A stretch of 64,000 bases of DNA from Alkalithermobacter paradoxus (GTDB lineage: Bacteria > Bacillota > Clostridia > Peptostreptococcales > Peptostreptococcaceae), in NCBI GenBank assembly GCA_002029295.1, contig MZGW01000001.1, forward strand, positions 310,001 through 374,000, written 5' to 3'. The translations under genes were made by a program, and so were the position numbers. The notes under the pieces are model-generated. The model ran no database searches. It was not told where the DNA came from and was given only the letters and a program-made list of their open reading frames with translations. Numbering within the stretch: position 1 is the stretch's first letter; the number at the start of each line of letters is the position of its first letter. This document shows, one piece after another, positions 19,837 through 28,028 of the stretch.

Positions 19837-20157
19837 TTATTCTAACACAACTGCAGTACCAGAAACACTTACCATCATCATACTTCCATTTTGCCCTAGA
19901 ACTTCATAATCAACATCAACACCTATTACAGCATTTGCACCCATAGATTTTGCTCTTTTCTTCATCTCATCTATGGCGTTTTCTCTTGCCTTTATAAGCT
20001 CATTTTCATAAGATTGTGATCTTCCACCGAATATATCGGAAAGGCCAGCCATAAAATCTTTTACTATATTTATACCTGTTATAACTTCTCCAAATACCAT
20101 TCCTTTATACTCTTTAATCTTCTTACCTTCTATCAAATTAGTACTTGTAACTATCAT
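19837..20157 (-). CDS. YbjQ/DUF74 family protein
   Basis: A 106-residue member of the YbjQ (UPF0145, DUF74) family, small oligomeric proteins sometimes described as heavy-metal-binding domains; function is not established. Typical features are the N-terminal TTSTN-like [30 protein letters not shown] (~17-34), an [29 protein letters not shown] stretch (~60-88, in part [14 protein letters not shown]) and the C-terminal [10 protein letters not shown]. The start is ATG 20157, 8 bases after GGAGGTG. First gene of a two-gene unit with the M29 peptidase. Confidence 0.9.
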   Translation of the reverse strand: MIVTSTNLIEGKKIKEYKGMVFGEVITGINIVKDFMAGLSDIFGGRSQSYENELIKARENAIDEMKKRAKSMGANAVIGVDVDYEVLGQNGSMMMVSVSGTAVVLE

Positions 20158-20182
20158 TACCAATTCACCTCCTTAATAAAAT

Positions 20183-20211
20183 TTGTATCGTTTATATAAT
20201 TTCGCTATAAT
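20183..20211 (+). promoter_or_regulatory. Sigma-A-type promoter for recJ
   Basis: TTGTAT (20183-20188) and a perfect TATAAT (20206-20211) are separated by exactly 17 bases. Transcription would begin near 20218 and cover recJ. It lies in the divergent gap between ybjQ and recJ. Confidence 0.6.
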
Positions 20212-20272
20212 TATATAAAATACCTTTTATGATAATTACTAAAATTTAAATTACTATAATGTGGAGGGCTTA

Positions 20273-21952
20273 ATGAATAAGATATGGAATTTGAAAATAG
20301 AAAAAATAAATAATGGATCTTTAATTGAGAATATACTTAGATATAGAGGAATAGGTTATGAAGAGATAGAAGAATTTCTAAGCGATAACCCCAAAAAGAC
20401 ATATGATCCTTTTCTATTAAAAAATATGGATAAAGCAGTAGATAAGATAAAATATCACATAGAAAAAGAAAGCAAGATAGTAATATTCGGTGATTACGAT
20501 GTTGACGGTGTAACTGCTACTACACTATTAGTCCAATTCTTGAGTAATATTACAAATAATATAGATTACTATATACCCAACAGGTTCTCTGAAGGATATG
20601 GATTGAATAACGAAGCTATAAAATATATAAAAGAAGTAATGAACGCAGATTTAATCATTACGGTTGATAATGGAGTTAGTTCATTTAATGAAATAAAGTA
20701 CGCAACGGAAATAGGACTTGATGTTATTGTTACCGATCATCATAACCCACCAGATAAGCTTCCTAATTCTATACTGATAAATGCCAAACAAAAAGGAGAT
20801 GAATATCCATTTAAAGAACTTTGTGGGTGTGGAATAGCATTTAAGTTAGCTCAAGCACTTCAAAGAACTTTAAAAATTGATAAAAAGATTTTGAATAGCC
20901 TTTTAGATCTTGTAACTTTAGCTACAATAGCAGATATGGTACCTTTAGTTGATGAAAATAGAACTCTCATAAAGTACGGGTTAAGGTTTATAAATAAAGA
21001 TACTAGGCTAGGGCTAGCTGTTTTAAGAGAAGTTGTTGGACTTAAAGAAAAAGAAATTGATTCAGGTAGAATAGGATATACTATTGGACCATGTTTTAAT
21101 GCTGCAGGAAGAATAGAAGATGCTAAGTTAGGAGTTAAGCTTCTTTTAGAAACCGATAAAGATAATGCGTTAAAGCTAGCTAAGAAACTACATGAACTAA
21201 ATGTAGAAAGGCAAAAAGTTCAGGAAAAAGGAGAAGAATACTGCATAGAGCTAGTTGAAACTAATTACATGAATTACGACTTTTTAGTAGTCAGGGCAGA
21301 CAATGTATCTGAAGGTGTTATAGGTATTGTTGCTGGAAGAATAAAAGATTTATTCTACAAACCTACACTTGTTGTAAGTAAGAGTAGTGAGGGGTATCTG
21401 AAGGGAAGCGGTAGAAGTATTAAAGGCATAGATATATACGAAGAACTTAAGGAAGTTTCAGACCTATTTATAGGATTTGGTGGTCACGAAATGGCGTGCG
21501 GATTCTCTTTAGAAGAAGATAAATTAGATGAATTAAGAGAAAGACTCAATGCTAAGGCTATGCAGATAAAACTAGATAACCCTGATATATTTATTCCAAA
21601 GCTTGATGTTACAGCGAAGATAAACCCTAGTGAGTTAACTATGGAGTTAATAAATGAAATATCAAAACTTGAACCGTACGGAATAGGGAACCCTGAGCCA
21701 TTATTTATGATAGAGAATATACAGGTCAATAAAGATTTTACAAAATTCTGTGGAAATAACGAAGCACATCTTAAGTTAAGTGGAAAGAAAGAAAATATAT
21801 TTCTAAATGGAATAGGATTTTCCTTAGCAGAAAAATACAGCAATTTAGAATGTCAAGATTTAGTTGATGTTGTTTTTGCTCCTGAAATTAATGAATACAA
21901 TGGTAGAGTTAGTGTTCAGATGATTATAAAAGATATAAGAGAATCTCTTTAA
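20273..21952 (+). CDS. recJ: Single-stranded-DNA-specific exonuclease RecJ
   Basis: A 559-residue DHH-family 5'-3' exonuclease for recombination and mismatch repair. IFGDYDVDGVTATTLL (~70-85) carries the DxD metal site, TVDNGVSS (~130) and VTDHHNPP (~153) the remaining DHH-domain ligands, and the DHHA1 part has IKGIDIYEEL (~384) and GFGGHEMACGFSL (~402). The C-terminal OB fold is present (~455-559), but the long C-terminal extension of B. subtilis RecJ is missing, so this is the compact form. The start is ATG 20273 following GGAGGG. DUF4003 gene follows after 15 bases. Confidence 0.94.
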   Translation: MNKIWNLKIEKINNGSLIENILRYRGIGYEEIEEFLSDNPKKTYDPFLLKNMDKAVDKIKYHIEKESKIVIFGDYDVDGVTATTLLVQFLSNITNNIDYYIPNRFSEGYGLNNEAIKYIKEVMNADLIITVDNGVSSFNEIKYATEIGLDVIVTDHHNPPDKLPNSILINAKQKGDEYPFKELCGCGIAFKLAQALQRTLKIDKKILNSLLDLVTLATIADMVPLVDENRTLIKYGLRFINKDTRLGLAVLREVVGLKEKEIDSGRIGYTIGPCFNAAGRIEDAKLGVKLLLETDKDNALKLAKKLHELNVERQKVQEKGEEYCIELVETNYMNYDFLVVRADNVSEGVIGIVAGRIKDLFYKPTLVVSKSSEGYLKGSGRSIKGIDIYEELKEVSDLFIGFGGHEMACGFSLEEDKLDELRERLNAKAMQIKLDNPDIFIPKLDVTAKINPSELTMELINEISKLEPYGIGNPEPLFMIENIQVNKDFTKFCGNNEAHLKLSGKKENIFLNGIGFSLAEKYSNLECQDLVDVVFAPEINEYNGRVSVQMIIKDIRESL

Positions 21953-21967
21953 GGGGGGGGTAATAAA

Positions 21968-22954
21968 TTGAATATTGATATAATAAAGAAAGTTGATAGC
22001 ATGAATGAAACTTATCTAGATATAACAAAGCAATATATGTGGGAAAATGATTTATCAAGACATTTCATGGCACTAATTTATACTTTAAAGGGTAAAAAAT
22101 TTGATAAGTATGAAATAGAAGATATGAGAAAGTTTATAAAAGAAAATACAGGTATATTTTCAAATTTTAGAGGAAATAATTTATTCACATTGAGTATGCT
22201 TTTATGTAGCCAATATGATAACCCTAAAGAAAAGTTCATGGAAATTTTGAAATACTACGAAAAACTTAGAAAAGCTGGATTTAAAGGCGGAAATTATTTG
22301 CCACTAGCTAGTTATTCTTTGACATCGACTTATAATAAAGATAATGTAGAAAAGATAATAAATAGAGCCTACGATATATACTCCGATATAAAAAAGAAGC
22401 ATCCTTGGATAACTGGAGAGCAAGATTATCCTTTATGCATATTATTAGCATCACTTAATAAAGATATAGACATAATTACTAAGGAGGTAGAAAGGTGTTA
22501 CAATGAATTGAATAAAGAAGGTTTCTCAAAAGGAAATAATCTTCAATTTCTATCTCATATTTTATCCCTAAGTGAAGAAGAAAGTACATTAAAAGCAAAA
22601 AGATGTAAGAACATATACGACAAGTTAAAAGATAATAAATTAAAGATAGGATCTGAATACTATGCAGTACTAGGCATTATAAGTTTATTAGGAGATGATA
22701 TTGATAGGGCATTAAATGATGTAATTAGCACATCAAACTATATTAATGGATTGAAAAAGTATAAGTGGCTTGGAAAGGGAATGAATATACTACTAGCTTC
22801 AAGTATTATTAGCTGGGAATATATAAATACTAACAAGCATGAATTTATTGAAACTACATTTGGTATATCTGTAGAGGTATTGATAGCTGCTCAAACAGCT
22901 GCTGTTCTTGCATGTGTTACTGCTTGTACAGCAGTTAGTTCATCTTCAAATTAA
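21968..22954 (+). CDS. DUF4003 family protein
   Basis: A 328-residue protein that I place in the DUF4003 family by its helical repeats and the segments GNNLFTLSMLLCSQY (~65), FKGGNYLPLASYSL (~103), WITGEQDYPLCILLA (~147) and FSKGNNLQFLSHIL (~185). Function unknown. A short hydrophobic tail with two Cys and a Ser-rich end (TAAVLACVTACTAVSSSS) might associate with membrane. It starts with TTG after AAGGGGGGG, 15 bases downstream of recJ, and ends in a strong hairpin; so it is probably co-transcribed with recJ, without an obvious functional link. Confidence 0.8.
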   Translation: MNIDIIKKVDSMNETYLDITKQYMWENDLSRHFMALIYTLKGKKFDKYEIEDMRKFIKENTGIFSNFRGNNLFTLSMLLCSQYDNPKEKFMEILKYYEKLRKAGFKGGNYLPLASYSLTSTYNKDNVEKIINRAYDIYSDIKKKHPWITGEQDYPLCILLASLNKDIDIITKEVERCYNELNKEGFSKGNNLQFLSHILSLSEEESTLKAKRCKNIYDKLKDNKLKIGSEYYAVLGIISLLGDDIDRALNDVISTSNYINGLKKYKWLGKGMNILLASSIISWEYINTNKHEFIETTFGISVEVLIAAQTAAVLACVTACTAVSSSSN

Positions 22955-22957
22955 TTT

Positions 22958-22990
22958 AAAAGGAGACTTATTAATAAGTCTCCTTTTTAG
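22958..22990. terminator. Bidirectional palindromic terminator
   Basis: A perfect 30-bp palindrome (22958-22987; AAAAGGAGACTTAT and its complement) followed by T. It separates the plus-strand recJ-DUF4003 unit from the convergent FabK-like gene, whose stop codon overlaps it. Confidence 0.88.
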
Positions 22991-23934
22991 AATTGTGCAA
23001 CTTCACTGAGTAATTTTTTGAATATATCATGAACTGAAAGAATTTCCTTTATTCTGTGAACATGCTCGCCAGAGAATATCAAAGCTTTATTAGGATCTCC
23101 AGATTTACATGCGTTAACAAGAGCATCCATTATACAAAAACTATGGGAGCATCTTTTAAGACACTGTGTACAGTTACTAATTTTAGGGGCATTTTCACTT
23201 TCTACAAGATCATAAAAAGAATTTCTTAAACTCTGTCCTGGTAGGCCAACTGGACTTTTAACTAAAACAACATCACTTTCGTCTGAATTAATATATAATT
23301 TTTTCATTTCATCTGATGCGTTAGATTCCTCGCTGGCAACAAATCTTGTACCCATTTGAACTCCACTTGCTCCAAGTTTTATAGCATCTATAATATCTTT
23401 CCCATCTATTATTCCACCAGCAGCAATAACAGGTATTTTTACTGCTTTACATACATCAGGGAGTATATCTTTCATAGGTTTATCTGTACCTAAATGCCCA
23501 CCAGCTTCCTTACCTTCAACCACAACAGCAGCAGCCCCAAGTTTTTCTGCCATAACTGCTAACTTAGCAGAAGAAACAATCGGTATTATTGGGGTATTAG
23601 TTTCTTTTCCCCAACAGAACATATCTCTAGAGAATCCTGCTCCAGATATTACTAAATCAATACGTTCTTCTATAGAGGCTTTTACAAGATTAGCAAAATC
23701 TTTTACAGCAAAGAGTACATTAACTCCTATAACTCCATTTGTCATCCTTCTAGCTTTACGAATTTCATTTTTCAATTCATCAATTCCCATTCCAGTTCCT
23801 GCAATAGTTCCAATTCCACCTTCGTTTGCAACAGCAGCAGCAAGTGGTGCAGTAGAAATTCTAACTGCCATACCTCCTTGGATTATAGGTATAGGCACAG
23901 TAATATTAGCTATTTTTAATTCTTTTAGTTTCAT
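22987..23934 (-). CDS. FabK / nitronate monooxygenase family flavoprotein
   Basis: A 315-residue FMN TIM-barrel protein of the 2-nitropropane dioxygenase/FabK superfamily. PIIQGGMAVRISTAPLAAAVANEGGIGTI (~16-44, in part PIIQGGMAVRIST) is the FMN phosphate/ring site; GKEAGGHLGTD (~142) and VIAAGGIIDGKDI with GASGVQMGTRF (~170-200) are typical. The C-terminus has a Cys-rich CTQCLKRCSHSFCI (~256), as in many clostridial members. Sequence alone does not separate enoyl-ACP reductase II from nitronate oxidase; the FapR-like operator in its leader favours a link to fatty acid synthesis. AAGGAGAG precedes the ATG. Single-gene unit. Confidence 0.85.
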   Translation of the reverse strand: MKLKELKIANITVPIPIIQGGMAVRISTAPLAAAVANEGGIGTIAGTGMGIDELKNEIRKARRMTNGVIGVNVLFAVKDFANLVKASIEERIDLVISGAGFSRDMFCWGKETNTPIIPIVSSAKLAVMAEKLGAAAVVVEGKEAGGHLGTDKPMKDILPDVCKAVKIPVIAAGGIIDGKDIIDAIKLGASGVQMGTRFVASEESNASDEMKKLYINSDESDVVLVKSPVGLPGQSLRNSFYDLVESENAPKISNCTQCLKRCSHSFCIMDALVNACKSGDPNKALIFSGEHVHRIKEILSVHDIFKKLLSEVAQF

Positions 23935-23949
23935 AGGCTCTCTCCTTAA

Positions 23950-23968
23950 TTTATTACCTGGTACTAAA
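23950..23968. promoter_or_regulatory. FapR-like operator upstream of the FabK-like gene
   Basis: TTTATTACC, a central T, and GGTACTAAA form a 19-bp inverted repeat with one mismatch. On the minus strand it reads TTTAGTACC then AGGTAATAAA, closely resembling the FapR box of Firmicutes (TTAGTACCTAGTCTTAA type). It lies between the predicted transcription start (~23975 on the minus strand) and the ribosome binding site, where a bound repressor would block transcription. The resemblance is by eye. Confidence 0.5.
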
Positions 23969-23981
23969 TTCTGATAATAAT

Positions 23982-24010
23982 ATTATATCATACTATTTAT
24001 GATGCAACAA
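23982..24010 (-). promoter_or_regulatory. Promoter for the FabK-like gene
   Basis: On the minus strand TTGTTG (24010-24005) and TATAAT (23987-23982) are separated by 17 bases. Transcription would begin near 23975 and read through the operator-like palindrome. Confidence 0.6.
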
Positions 24011-24081
24011 TTAATTATGTAATATGTAAATCCTCAAAATTAACACAAAGGTTGAATTGTCAATATTCTAAATGTATTAAG

Positions 24082-24111
24082 TGAACATATTTTAACAAAA
24101 ATTAATATAAT
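24082..24111 (+). promoter_or_regulatory. Candidate promoter for the WG-repeat gene
   Basis: TGAACA (24082-24087) and TATAAT (24106-24111) with an 18-base spacer. The implied start (~24118) lies downstream of an upstream in-frame ATG at 24110 and so favours translation from 24146. Confidence 0.5.
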
Positions 24112-24145
24112 GTACTTTAGGAAATATAAAGATTGGGGTGGTTTT

Positions 24146-26224
24146 ATGTTCAGTGAGATATATTTAAAAAATATAGTCAAAAGATTTATTCCAAATAATT
24201 CAAAGTTAGTAAGTTTAGGAGATAACAAAAATAAGTTAGCTATAGCATTACTTGATTTAGATGGAGATGGGAAATCTGAAATAGCTGGATTTTACGAATT
24301 AAATAATCAAATATACAGTCTAGTATTAAAGAAAGATTACAATTCATGGAAGGTTATATCAAATAAAAAGCAAAAAGGATATAAAATAAAAATGCTAAGC
24401 ATTATACCAACAATAGATAGCATGGCTAGTAGGTTAGCTATTACATGGAGTAAAGGAAAGAATAATTTTGAAACTAATATATTGAAATGGGAAAATGGAA
24501 ATTTAAGAAATATTATTAAAAATGGCATGTTATACCCTGCTAGTGTTAATGTTGTAGGCGGGAGAAAATGGGGATATATAAATAATAGTGGCGATTTTAT
24601 AATTGAGCCTCAATATGAATATGCATACGATTTTGGTGAAAATAATATAGCTATTGTAAAGAAGAATAATCTTTATGGCATTATAGATACACTTGGGAGT
24701 TATATACTTCAACCTAAATACAACTTTATTGATAAATTTCATCAAGATCGTTCTATTGTTATAGATAATGATGGATTTAAAATAATTGATGAAAGAGGTC
24801 AAGAAATAACATCAAGATCATACAATTATATAAGTACATTTAGAGATGAAAGAGCTATGTTTAGCGATATAAGAGAAGATAGATACCTTTATGGATACTT
24901 AGATAGAGATGGAAAAGAAATAATACCTCCTAAATATGAAGATGCTAGTGATTTTAAGGAGAAAAAAGCAATAGTAAAGGTAAGTGATTCTAAATATCAA
25001 CTTATAGATATAAATGGAAATGTAATAAATGAATATAATTATGATTTTGTTGGAAATTTAGGAGATGGCCTATTGGTATTTAAGGAGGGTCCTGATAGTA
25101 AATATGGATTTATTGATGAAGATGGAAATGTATTAATAAGTCCTAGGTATACATCAGCTCAAGCCTTCAATAGTGGAGTAGCTATAGTGGATGTTTCTGA
25201 AGACTATACTAATAAGTATGGGCTTATAGACAAAAAAGGAGATTTTATAATCAAAGCAGAATACAATGATATGAGATTAATAGGAGAAAATAGAGTAGGT
25301 GTTGGAATAGCTATCGATGATCAAAATCCATTTATAGGATCAAAGTATGCTATTGCTGATACTAAAGGTAATTTTATTACAGATTTTATATATTATGAAA
25401 TCTCTAATTATAAAAATGGATTAATATCTGTCTATGATGGAAAAAACACATTTTTCATAGATAAAGATGGAAAAAGAGTAATGCATCTGCCTGTAGTTAA
25501 AGGTAAAGGAGTTTTAGCATTTTATAATGGCTTAATTAAATCCGATGTAGACTATAGAATATCTTATCTTACCAGGAATGGAAACATTATTTGGGAGGAG
25601 AATACTATCATTCCTTTGAATAATAAATATGAAGTTATACAAGAAAAGTTTAATCCAAATAGAGATTATTTAGTTTACTACCCTAGAATAAATGGCATGA
25701 AAGATAATGAAAAGCAAAACAGTATAAATGAGAATCTTAAAAATATGTCTAAAGTTAAGGAAATTAGTAGTGATATTCAACTTGAATATAATTATCTAGG
25801 AGATTTTGTAGTAGAATTTTTTAAGAACAACTTAGTAAGTTTAAATTTACATGGATATGAATACTATTTTGGAGCTGCTCATGGCATGCCTAGCAAAATA
25901 TATGCACACATAGATCTTGAAAATGGGAAAATGTACACACTAGAAGATCTATTTAAAAAAGATAGTGCTTATGTAAAGATAATAAGTGATATCATAAATT
26001 ATGAAATAAAAAATAATGAAGAGTATTCATATGTATTTCCTGATACCTTTGAAGAAATAAGAAAAGATCACACATTTTATATAGACGAAAATGCTTTATA
26101 TATTTACTTCACACCGTATGAAATAGCTCCATATGCAGCTGGATTCCCGCAATTTAGAATACCATACGATAAGATAATGGATATAATAGATACTGATGGG
26201 CAGTTTTGGAAATCATTTAACTAA
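24146..26224 (+). CDS. WG-repeat protein with C-terminal DUF3298 domain
   Basis: A 692-residue protein. Residues ~25-45 hold a DLDGDGKSEI segment like an FG-GAP/calcium loop. From ~125 to ~440 there are WG (KWG) beta-hairpin repeats of about 45 residues, such as RKWGYINNSGDFIIEPQYE, KYGFIDEDGNVLISPRY and KYGLIDKKGDFIIKAEY. The last ~180 residues match a DUF4163/DUF3298 module (AAHGMPSKIYAHIDLENGK, then YAAGFPQFRIPY), found in RsiV-type and other surface or lysozyme-binding proteins. No signal peptide or transmembrane helix is visible, which is odd for that module. GGGGTGG lies 7 bases before the ATG. Role unknown. Confidence 0.82.
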   Translation: MFSEIYLKNIVKRFIPNNSKLVSLGDNKNKLAIALLDLDGDGKSEIAGFYELNNQIYSLVLKKDYNSWKVISNKKQKGYKIKMLSIIPTIDSMASRLAITWSKGKNNFETNILKWENGNLRNIIKNGMLYPASVNVVGGRKWGYINNSGDFIIEPQYEYAYDFGENNIAIVKKNNLYGIIDTLGSYILQPKYNFIDKFHQDRSIVIDNDGFKIIDERGQEITSRSYNYISTFRDERAMFSDIREDRYLYGYLDRDGKEIIPPKYEDASDFKEKKAIVKVSDSKYQLIDINGNVINEYNYDFVGNLGDGLLVFKEGPDSKYGFIDEDGNVLISPRYTSAQAFNSGVAIVDVSEDYTNKYGLIDKKGDFIIKAEYNDMRLIGENRVGVGIAIDDQNPFIGSKYAIADTKGNFITDFIYYEISNYKNGLISVYDGKNTFFIDKDGKRVMHLPVVKGKGVLAFYNGLIKSDVDYRISYLTRNGNIIWEENTIIPLNNKYEVIQEKFNPNRDYLVYYPRINGMKDNEKQNSINENLKNMSKVKEISSDIQLEYNYLGDFVVEFFKNNLVSLNLHGYEYYFGAAHGMPSKIYAHIDLENGKMYTLEDLFKKDSAYVKIISDIINYEIKNNEEYSYVFPDTFEEIRKDHTFYIDENALYIYFTPYEIAPYAAGFPQFRIPYDKIMDIIDTDGQFWKSFN

Positions 26225-26231
26225 ATTAATG

Positions 26232-26260
26232 TAGCCAGTGCAAATATGTACTGGCTATTT
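26232..26260 (+). terminator. Hairpin after the WG-repeat gene
   Basis: TAGCCAGT (26232-26239) pairs with ACTGGCTA (26250-26257) across a 10-base loop, followed by TTTGTG. Stem good, U tract short; a moderate terminator. Confidence 0.6.
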
Positions 26261-26331
26261 GTGTAATAAATATAAATGGTATTGTAGTAAATATTAATAT
26301 ATAGTTTTTGCTTTTTAGAGGAGGTATACAT

Positions 26332-27090
26332 ATGAAGCTTTATATAGTTGATGATTACAATGCAATGAGTAAAAAAGCAGCAGATATAGTGTCTATGCAG
26401 ATTAAGACTAAACAAAACAGTGTAATAGGATTAGCTACAGGAAGTACTCCTATAGGAATGTATAAAGAATTGATTAAAATGCACAGAAAAGAAAAATTAG
26501 ATTTTAGCAAAATCAAAACATTTAATTTAGATGAATATTACAAGATACATCCACAAGATAATCAAAGTTATAGGTACTATATGATGAAAAATTTCTTTAA
26601 TCATATAAACATAGATCATAACAACATAAATATTCCTAATGGAATGACTAATGATACAGAAAGAGAATGTAAATTATACGAAGAGAAAATACAAGAATCT
26701 GGTGGAATTGATCTTCAGATATTAGGAATTGGTACAAATGCACATATAGGATTTAATGAACCTAATAATAAATTTGAACCGTATACACATCTTGTCAACC
26801 TAGATAAAAATACGATAAAGTCTAACTCTAGATTTTTCAGATCTGTAGAGGATGTTCCTGCGAAAGCTATAAGTATGGGAATAAAAACTATAATGAGTTC
26901 GAGAAAGATATTGCTTTTAGCAAATGGTGACAATAAAGCACAAGCTATATTTGAATCGTTGAAAGGTCCAATAGTGCCACAAGTGCCAGGTTCTATACTA
27001 CAGTTACATAAAGATCTTACAGTAATTATTGACAAGAAGGCGGCGAGGTATCTTGAAGTAGAAAAAACTGCTGCTACTACGTCTTTATAG
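26332..27090 (+). CDS. nagB: Glucosamine-6-phosphate deaminase
   Basis: A 252-residue NagB converting glucosamine 6-phosphate to fructose 6-phosphate and ammonia. GLATGSTPIGMYKELI (~34-49) is the phosphate loop, FNLDEYY (~63-69) holds the catalytic Asp, and LGIGTNAHIGFNEP (~127-140) carries the catalytic Asp/His-loop equivalent. Length is standard. GAGGAGG precedes ATG 26332; eight in-frame codons upstream would cover that site and are excluded. NagA is not adjacent, so amino-sugar breakdown is split elsewhere. Confidence 0.95.
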   Translation: MKLYIVDDYNAMSKKAADIVSMQIKTKQNSVIGLATGSTPIGMYKELIKMHRKEKLDFSKIKTFNLDEYYKIHPQDNQSYRYYMMKNFFNHINIDHNNINIPNGMTNDTERECKLYEEKIQESGGIDLQILGIGTNAHIGFNEPNNKFEPYTHLVNLDKNTIKSNSRFFRSVEDVPAKAISMGIKTIMSSRKILLLANGDNKAQAIFESLKGPIVPQVPGSILQLHKDLTVIIDKKAARYLEVEKTAATTSL

Positions 27091-27105
27091 CTTGAATACT
27101 GCAAA

Positions 27106-27151
27106 TATAGCAAAATCTTTTTGTAGAATTCTACAAAAAGATTTTGCTATA
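27106..27151. repeat. 46-bp perfect palindrome after nagB
   Basis: A perfect 46-bp inverted repeat with no loop, centred on GAATTC between 27128 and 27129; each arm begins TATAGCAAAATCTTTTT. As RNA it would form a ~20-bp hairpin. The U-rich part lies inside the stem rather than after it, so it may stop transcription of nagB on either strand or act as a boundary element. It sits ~15 bases upstream of the 5S rRNA promoter. Confidence 0.85.
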
Positions 27152-27166
27152 ATTAAGTAGTTTTTA

Positions 27167-27195
27167 TTGACAGATATAAATTATGATGGTATAGT
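27167..27195 (+). promoter_or_regulatory. Promoter of the 5S rRNA gene
   Basis: A perfect TTGACA (27167-27172), 17-base spacer and TATAGT (27190-27195). Predicted transcription start is ~27202, about 25 bases before the 5S sequence. The quality is that expected for an rRNA promoter. Confidence 0.75.
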
Positions 27196-27226
27196 ATTTC
27201 TTGTCCATTAAGAGGGATATAATAGG

Positions 27227-27350
<124 letters not shown>

Positions 27351-27381
27351 CTTTTTTTCTTTAGACTACAAGGAGGTTAAT

Positions 27382-27843
27382 ATGAAAAGAACTAATTATT
27401 TAGTACAATCAGCTTTAATAGCTGCAATTTATGCCTGTATAACTATAATATTTGCACCCATAAGTTATGGACAACTTCAGGTTAGAATTTCAGAAGCACT
27501 TACTGTACTTCCTTATTTTACACCAGCTGCTATTCCAGGACTATTTATAGGATGTGTTATTGCAAATATTTATGGTGGAGGTGGCATAATAGATATTGTA
27601 TTTGGTAGCTTAGCAACTCTTTTGGCTGCTATACTATCATACAAAGCAAATAAAAAAATCCTTGTACCATTACCACCAGTTATAGTTAATGGGATAGTAA
27701 TAGGTTTTGTATTAAATTATCTATATTCATTGCCTTTAATTATCACTATGATATGGGTTACAATAGGACAGTTAATTGCTTGTTACGGAATAGGATATCC
27801 GCTTATGAGTATATTAGAAAGATATAAAAAGAATATATTCTAA
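27382..27843 (+). CDS. queT: QueT-type queuosine precursor transporter
   Basis: A 153-residue very hydrophobic protein of the QueT (DUF988) family, the substrate-binding S component of an ECF transporter for queuosine precursors. SALIAAIYACITIIFAPISYG (~9-29, in part) and the family-diagnostic QLQVRISEALTVLPYFTPAA (~31-50) followed by GLFIGCVIANIYGG are clear; five or six membrane helices are likely. The start is ATG 27382, after AAGGAGG; a frame extending back to 27232 runs through the 5S rRNA and is rejected. It is 31 bases downstream of 5S rRNA and upstream of the preQ1 riboswitch-controlled que operon, which fits its role. Confidence 0.9.
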   Translation: MKRTNYLVQSALIAAIYACITIIFAPISYGQLQVRISEALTVLPYFTPAAIPGLFIGCVIANIYGGGGIIDIVFGSLATLLAAILSYKANKKILVPLPPVIVNGIVIGFVLNYLYSLPLIITMIWVTIGQLIACYGIGYPLMSILERYKKNIF

Positions 27844-27897
27844 ACTATTGATTGTAAGAACTTAAGCTTTATGATAAACTTTTACTACAATAAAATA

Positions 27898-27938
27898 AGA
27901 CAGTTCGTAACCATCCTGTCTATAAACAAAACTAGGGC
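27898..27938 (+). promoter_or_regulatory. PreQ1-I riboswitch aptamer
   Basis: AGACAG (27898-27903) and CTGTCT (27916-27921) form P1; the loop TTCGTAACCATC and the A-rich tail ATAAACAAAACTAGG complete the H-type pseudoknot, with loop CC (27911-27912) able to pair with tail GG (27935-27936). The loop GTAACC and tail AACAAAACNAGG closely match the small preQ1-I class (Thermoanaerobacter type). Downstream lie terminator hairpins, so ligand-dependent transcription termination is expected: high preQ1 should reduce expression of the operon starting at 28029. Confidence 0.88.
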
Positions 27939-27943
27939 ATAAT

Positions 27944-27967
27944 ACTACCGTCTTAGGTAGTTTTTTA
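27944..27967 (+). terminator. Riboswitch terminator 1
   Basis: ACTACC (27944-27949) pairs with GGTAGT (27956-27961) across a six-base loop, followed by TTTTT. Directly downstream of the preQ1 aptamer tail, so it is the likely expression platform. Confidence 0.8.
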
Positions 27968-27972
27968 TTTAT

Positions 27973-27995
27973 GTGGCAGTTTTGCCACTTTTTTT
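27973..27995 (+). terminator. Riboswitch leader terminator 2
   Basis: GTGGCA (27973-27978) pairs perfectly with TGCCAC (27983-27988) across GTTT, followed by seven T. A second strong intrinsic terminator only 6 bases after the first T run, still in the leader of the same operon. Confidence 0.85.
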
Positions 27996-28028
27996 ATGTA
28001 AATTTATAGTTAATGGAGGATATCGATA

